From the NCBI GenBank assembly GCA_021201295.1, contig JAJQFE010000069.1:97869-161868 (forward strand): a stretch of DNA of 64,000 nucleotides, given 5' to 3'. Shown here piece after piece: positions 60,117 through 64,000 of the stretch. Both the position numbers and the translations under genes were made by a program. Within the stretch, counting starts at the first letter, position 1, and the number at the start of each line of letters is the position of its first letter. A model generated the notes under the pieces. That model had not been told where the DNA came from. It worked only from the letters and a program-made list of their open reading frames with translations, and did not search any database. The stretch is from Tannerellaceae bacterium. Lineage in GTDB: Bacteria; Bacteroidota; Bacteroidia; Bacteroidales; Tannerellaceae.

Positions 60117-62309
60117 ATGAAAAGTGTATTTCTTATTTCTGCGGCTACCTTTCTGGCCTTTGCTGAAAAAGGGCACGCCCAGGCTGACCTACTGACCGAT
60201 TCACTCCATGTTTCCTTAGATGAGGTAGTCATTACAGCTACCAAAGCCGGGAAAAGTACACCGGTTGCCTACAGTGATATTTCCCGGCAGGAACTGTCCC
60301 GCCGGAATGACGGACAGGGAATTCCCTATCTGATCTCCCAGTCTCCGTCAGTGATTATGACTTCAGATGCCGGCACAGGCATTGGTTACTCAGGTTTTCG
60401 GATCCGGGGAACAGATGCCAGCCGGATTAACATCACAGTCAACGGTGTACCGGTCAATGATGCCGAATCCCATACGATTTTCTGGGTCAATATGCCGGAC
60501 TTTGCCTCTTCCGTAGAAAATATCCAGATTCAGCGGGGAGCAGGAACATCGACCAACGGAGCAGCTGCTTTCGGAGCAACCGTGGCGATGCAGACCCAGC
60601 GTCCGGAAATGAAACCGTATGCTGAATATGCCGTTTCCGCCGGTTCTTTCGGAACAGTCAGAAACACAGTGAAGTGGGGGACCGGACTTTTATATGACCA
60701 CTTTGTGTTTGATGCCCGCTATTCCAACATCCGGAGTGACGGCTTTATTGACCGGGCCTCTGCACAGATGAGTTCCTATTTTGTCTCCGCAGCCTTTTAT
60801 GCCTCAAACACCCTGATTAAGTTCCAGATCTTCGGAAGTAAAGAGAAAACCTATCAGGCCTGGACAGGAGTTCCTTCGGAAATGTTAAAGGAAAACCGTA
60901 CCTATAATCCGTGTGGGGCCTATATGGAAGATGGGATATTGAAATTCTATGATAACCAGATGGATAATTACTGGCAGGAGAACTATCACCTGATCGCCAG
61001 CCAGCAGTTAGGGGATTACTGGAATATGAACCTGACCCTTCACTATACCCGTGGAGATGGATATTACGAAGATTATAAAGCCAGTGCAAAATACGGTAGT
61101 TATAAATTACCGGATTACACAGACCCGGAGGGAAACACCCTGTCCAGAACAGACATGGTTCGCCGCAAATGGCTGGATAATCATTTCTACGGGGGAGTCT
61201 ACAGTGCCAACTATCGTAGGGAAAAACTCCAGATGACTTTCAGAGGAGGGATCAATAAGTACGATGGTGACCATTTCGGACGGGTGATGTGGACTAAAGC
61301 CGCCAATGCCTTGCCGAAACCGGATTATGAATACTATTTCAATACAGGGGAAAAACTGGACTACAACATCTATACAAAAGCAAATTATCAATTCCTTTCG
61401 TTCCTGAACGGCTACCTGGACCTGCAATACAGTGGTATCGACTACCAGATTACAGGGAGTGATGACAAAGGGGGAGATCATATCGATGTGGACAAAAACT
61501 GGAATTTTTTCAATCCTAAAGTGGGAGTAAACTTTCAGCAAAACGGTCATCATGCCTTTGCATCCTTCTCAGTAGCGAACCGGGAACCCAGCAGGGACAA
61601 CTTCACAGAAGCGGCCCCGGATGAACATCCGGTCCATGAGACACTCTATGATTATGAAGCAGGCTATACATTTACCCATTCCCGTTTCCAGGCCGGAGTC
61701 AACCTCTATTACATGGATTATAACAACCAGTTAATCCTGACCGGGAAAATCAGTGAGATCGGGGAAGCGTTAACGACCAACATCAAAGATAGCTACCGGA
61801 TGGGGATGGAGTTCATAGCAGGTGTAGAGATTACCCCCTGGCTCCACTGGAAAGGGAATATGACCCTGAGCCGGAACAAGATCCGGAACTTTACGGAGTT
61901 TGTGGACAACTGGGATACCGGAGGACAGGAAGTCTATGAGTTAGGAACTACGAACATTGCCTTTTCTCCGGACCTGATCGTAAACAGTATATTTGACTTT
62001 TTCTATAAAGGATTTTCAGCAGGTTTCAGCTCCCAGTATGTAGGACGGCAATATCTGGATAACACCTCTTCCAAAGACCGGTCTGTTAATCCCTATTTTG
62101 TGAACAGTCTGCGCCTAGGATATGTTTTCAAACCAGCATGTATGAAAGAAATAGGGATAGATATCAGCATCAACAACCTGTTTAATGAAACATACGAAAC
62201 CAACGGATGGGTCTATTCTTATCTGGAGGGAGGCGAACGGGAAAAAGAAGACGGATATTTCACACAGGCCGGAACACATGCGATGGCTCGTGTTACTTTT
62301 AAATTCTGA
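60117..62309 (+). CDS. TonB-dependent receptor, probable thiamine transporter
   Basis: A 730-residue outer-membrane receptor that should take up thiamine or a phosphate ester, judged by the upstream TPP riboswitch and the downstream PnuT and thiamine pyrophosphokinase genes. The signal peptide MKSVFLISAATFLAFAEKG HAQ is followed by the TonB box region (VSLDEVVITATKAGKST), a plug with SGFRIRGTDASRINITVNG and a 22-strand type barrel, ending in HAMARVTFKF with the terminal Phe used by the barrel-assembly machinery. I use the Met at 60117 rather than the one at 60105, which follows a codon for Arg; the choice is uncertain. Its length is normal and the frame is intact. Confidence 0.88.
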   Translation: MKSVFLISAATFLAFAEKGHAQADLLTDSLHVSLDEVVITATKAGKSTPVAYSDISRQELSRRNDGQGIPYLISQSPSVIMTSDAGTGIGYSGFRIRGTDASRINITVNGVPVNDAESHTIFWVNMPDFASSVENIQIQRGAGTSTNGAAAFGATVAMQTQRPEMKPYAEYAVSAGSFGTVRNTVKWGTGLLYDHFVFDARYSNIRSDGFIDRASAQMSSYFVSAAFYASNTLIKFQIFGSKEKTYQAWTGVPSEMLKENRTYNPCGAYMEDGILKFYDNQMDNYWQENYHLIASQQLGDYWNMNLTLHYTRGDGYYEDYKASAKYGSYKLPDYTDPEGNTLSRTDMVRRKWLDNHFYGGVYSANYRREKLQMTFRGGINKYDGDHFGRVMWTKAANALPKPDYEYYFNTGEKLDYNIYTKANYQFLSFLNGYLDLQYSGIDYQITGSDDKGGDHIDVDKNWNFFNPKVGVNFQQNGHHAFASFSVANREPSRDNFTEAAPDEHPVHETLYDYEAGYTFTHSRFQAGVNLYYMDYNNQLILTGKISEIGEALTTNIKDSYRMGMEFIAGVEITPWLHWKGNMTLSRNKIRNFTEFVDNWDTGGQEVYELGTTNIAFSPDLIVNSIFDFFYKGFSAGFSSQYVGRQYLDNTSSKDRSVNPYFVNSLRLGYVFKPACMKEIGIDISINNLFNETYETNGWVYSYLEGGEREKEDGYFTQAGTHAMARVTFKF

Positions 62310-62315
62310 CAGTAA

Positions 62316-62915
62316 GTGGAAACAGCACTGGAATATTTTGGAGTAGTGACCGGACTGCTTTATCTCTTTCTGGAGATCAGGCAGCACCGGGCTATGTGGA
62401 TCATAGGGTTTATGACATCTTTCGTCTATGTAGTGGTATTCTTTCTGGCTAAAGTCTATGCAGATATGGGCTTAAACCTATATTATACCGGGATCAGCCT
62501 GTATGGATTCTGGCAATGGAGCAAACAGCGAAAGAGCACTTCCCGGAAAGAGCCGACACAGGAAGCTATCCTCTACAGGCATGTTACCTCCAGGCTTTTA
62601 GGAGGAATCCTGGGAAGTATAGGGATCATTTTCCTGGTAATATATTTCAGTCTGGCCCAATTTACCGATTCTCCCATTCCTGCCGGAGATGCGTTCACGA
62701 CCGCCATAGGGATCGTAGCCACCTGGATGCTGGCCCGGCGGATCATAGAACACTGGCTATTCTGGGTAATCGCCAATGCTGTTTCCATTTATTTTTATTA
62801 TGTCAGAGGACTATATCCCACCATGTTTCTGTATTTTTGTTACACCCTGTTAGCCATCGTCGGATGGTATACCTGGAAAAAGAAAGGAGAAGAGAGCTAT
62901 GATAAAGACCTCTAA
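62316..62915 (+). CDS. pnuT: PnuC-family transporter, probable thiamine importer PnuT
   Basis: An approximately 199-residue inner-membrane protein of the PnuC family of seven-helix facilitators. Hydrophobic helices include FGVVTGLLYLFLEIR, MWIIGFMTSFVYVVVFFLA, YYTGISLYGFWQWSKQ, GILGSIGIIFLVIYFSL, TTAIGIVATWMLARRI, HWLFWVIANAVSIYFYYV and PTMFLYFCYTLLAIVGWYTW. The conserved WxW and NxxxxY signatures of the family are present. It uses a GTG start at 62316. The context (TPP riboswitch, thiamine receptor, kinase) points to thiamine rather than nicotinamide riboside as the substrate. It overlaps the next gene by 17 bases. Confidence 0.88.
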   Translation: METALEYFGVVTGLLYLFLEIRQHRAMWIIGFMTSFVYVVVFFLAKVYADMGLNLYYTGISLYGFWQWSKQRKSTSRKEPTQEAILYRHVTSRLLGGILGSIGIIFLVIYFSLAQFTDSPIPAGDAFTTAIGIVATWMLARRIIEHWLFWVIANAVSIYFYYVRGLYPTMFLYFCYTLLAIVGWYTWKKKGEESYDKDL

Positions 62916-63531
62916 TTGTGTGATCGTGGCAAACGGGAGCTTTCCTACGGCAGAGAACCCGCTGACCCTGTTAAAAGCAGCGTCCATAGTGATTGCCTGT
63001 GACGGAGCCATCCGTTCTCTTCACACCGAAGGAATCCTTCCCTATGTGATTGTGGGTGATATGGACAGCCTGCCGGAAGACTTACGGGCCTGCTATACCG
63101 ACCGGTTGATCCGGGTGGAAGACCAGGAGACCAACGATCTCACCAAAGCAGTCTGGCAGGCCAGGAAACTGGGACAAGACGAAATCGTAATTATCGGTGC
63201 TACTGGATTACGGGAAGATCATACCTTAGGAAATATTTCTTTATTAGCAGAATATGAGCCTTATTTCCGGCGTGTAGAACTCGTAACAGATTCCGGCTGG
63301 TTTATTCCTCTTTCCTATTCTACCACTTTAGCCAGTGTTCCGGGACAACAGGTTTCCATCTTTTCCCTGACCCCACAAACCCGGTTGTCTGTTTCCGGAT
63401 TGCGGTGGCCTGTCAAAGACCGTCCCTTTACTTCCTGGTGGCAGGGTTCTTTAAATGAAGCCACCGGACATGAATTCCGGATTGACCTGGAAGATAAAGG
63501 GCATATATTAGTATTCAGAACGTATGCCTGA
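62899..63531 (+). CDS. thiamine pyrophosphokinase
   Basis: The enzyme converts thiamine and ATP to thiamine pyrophosphate, trapping imported thiamine. The 210-residue protein has the family signatures: IVANGSFPTAENPLTLL, the ACDGAIRSLH segment, YVIVGDMDSLPEDL with the metal-binding DMDS, EDQETNDLTKAVWQARKL, VIIGATGLREDHTLGNISLL and the C-terminal beta-sandwich. It starts inside the end of pnuT (17-base overlap), so translational coupling is likely. The TPP it makes should feed back on the riboswitch at 59930. Confidence 0.9.
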   Translation: MIKTSNCVIVANGSFPTAENPLTLLKAASIVIACDGAIRSLHTEGILPYVIVGDMDSLPEDLRACYTDRLIRVEDQETNDLTKAVWQARKLGQDEIVIIGATGLREDHTLGNISLLAEYEPYFRRVELVTDSGWFIPLSYSTTLASVPGQQVSIFSLTPQTRLSVSGLRWPVKDRPFTSWWQGSLNEATGHEFRIDLEDKGHILVFRTYA

Positions 63532-63724
63532 TTCCTACAGATCAGTAGGTATGATCAACTTACTCTCCCTGTATTTTTATGTAAATTTACTTTTATTTCA
63601 AGCAGGAAGTTGCCTTCCCGGATCTTCTTCCGTAAAGGCAACTTGTCTATAGGACCAAAGCAAAAGAGAGTAGGAAATATCCGGCAGACAGAAAAGAAAT
63701 ACTATATTCCTCCTGATCAGAAAA
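63532..63724. other. intergenic region, nothing recognised
   Basis: No gene supported. A frame of 67 codons from 63610 on the plus strand and one opposite it run through the repeat below and have no family resemblance. Confidence 0.4.
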
Positions 63725-63792
63725 GGATTTGTAGTGAAAAGGGTATCTATGACCGAAGGGGATTTGTGATCGAAAGGGATTTGTGGCTGAAG
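63725..63792. repeat. four degenerate 16-18-bp tandem units
   Basis: The units start at 63725, 63742, 63759 and 63777 and follow the pattern GGATTTGTAGTGAAAAG, GGTATCTATGACCGAAG and variants. The purine-rich end GAAAG/GAAG is constant. A low-complexity repeat of unknown role. Confidence 0.5.
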
Positions 63793-63923
63793 GATATCGG
63801 AGATCGTCCTTAGCCAAATCCGGCAGATCCAACAGGGCTAAGTTGGCCAGTCCGACAGGTCCAAAGCAGCCCGGGTTTTATTTTTATCTTGAAAAATTAT
63901 ATTTTCATTTTTGATTGAAAAGC

Positions 63924-63944
63924 TATATATATATATATATATAT
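63924..63944. repeat. (TA)10 microsatellite
   Basis: 21 bases of alternating T and A in the intergenic stretch before the right edge. At the end of the window, CACCAACTT (63967-63975) and AAGTTTGGTG (63988-63997) form an imperfect inverted repeat that may be part of a feature continuing outside. Confidence 0.7.
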
Positions 63945-64000
63945 TTGGGACTTACATACAAAATTACACCAACTTCAAGTCCCTTTTAAGTTTGGTGAGT

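Noticed and set aside
63610..63832. Short frames on both strands near the right edge
   Set aside because: They run through a tandem repeat and have no recognisable start context or family.

Overview
The window looks like the chromosome of a member of the Bacteroidales, most like the Tannerellaceae/Bacteroidaceae. The evidence is a SusC/SusD pair with its own ECF sigma and FecR anti-sigma genes, Bacteroidetes-type promoters (TTTG / TAnnTTTG) before several genes, a MurNAc-salvage cluster like that described in Tannerella forsythia, a GG-leader radical-SAM peptide locus, and weak Shine-Dalgarno sites. No lineage-specific marker was searched, so the family is an inference.

Layout. 0-5.4 kb: diaminopimelate dehydrogenase (cut by the left edge), a sugar-phosphate isomerase-like protein, a broken fimbrial-type lipoprotein, tRNA-Arg, recO, a DUF2721 protein, and rpsT between two near-identical tRNA-Glu genes. 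5.5-12.9 kb: gyrB, an amidotransferase/dipeptidase fusion, a glutaminyl-cyclase-like lipoprotein and sufE in one direction; rnhB and sufS in the other. 12.9-14.6 kb: a promoter and a ~295-nt structured transcript candidate, a small unknown gene, and five exact-period 22-bp palindromic repeats. 14.6-29.3 kb (minus): a cell-wall recycling cluster (glycosyltransferase, DUF4922, AmpG/MurT-like permease, NamZ, MurK, MurQ, a phosphoesterase with a PQQ propeller, a GH9-deacetylase fusion, an amidase), four of whose genes are broken. 29.5-36.7 kb: sigma / anti-sigma / SusC (broken) / SusD. 37-42.2 kb: radical SAM protein, glycosyltransferase, GH127 arabinofuranosidase (broken). 42.3-51.6 kb (minus): rimP-nusA-infB, then cvpA (broken) and sufBCD. 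51.9-59.5 kb (minus): a RiPP locus with outer-membrane receptor, double-glycine precursor, SPASM radical SAM maturase, C39-peptidase ABC exporter, small membrane protein and glycosyltransferase. 59.9-63.5 kb: a TPP-riboswitch operon for thiamine (TonB receptor, PnuT, thiamine pyrophosphokinase).

The most unusual overall feature is gene decay. Ten of about 46 protein genes carry in-frame stops or frameshifts, nearly all frameshifts lying in single-base runs. Essential genes (gyrB, infB, nusA, rimP, rpsT, sufBCDS, rnhB) and all other information-processing genes are intact, whereas broken genes are mostly surface, cell-wall, glycan and export functions. That pattern argues for real, recent pseudogene formation more than for uniform sequencing error, although single-lesion cases (SusC, cvpA) could be errors. 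The best candidate for an undescribed system is the RiPP locus at 52-59.4 kb.
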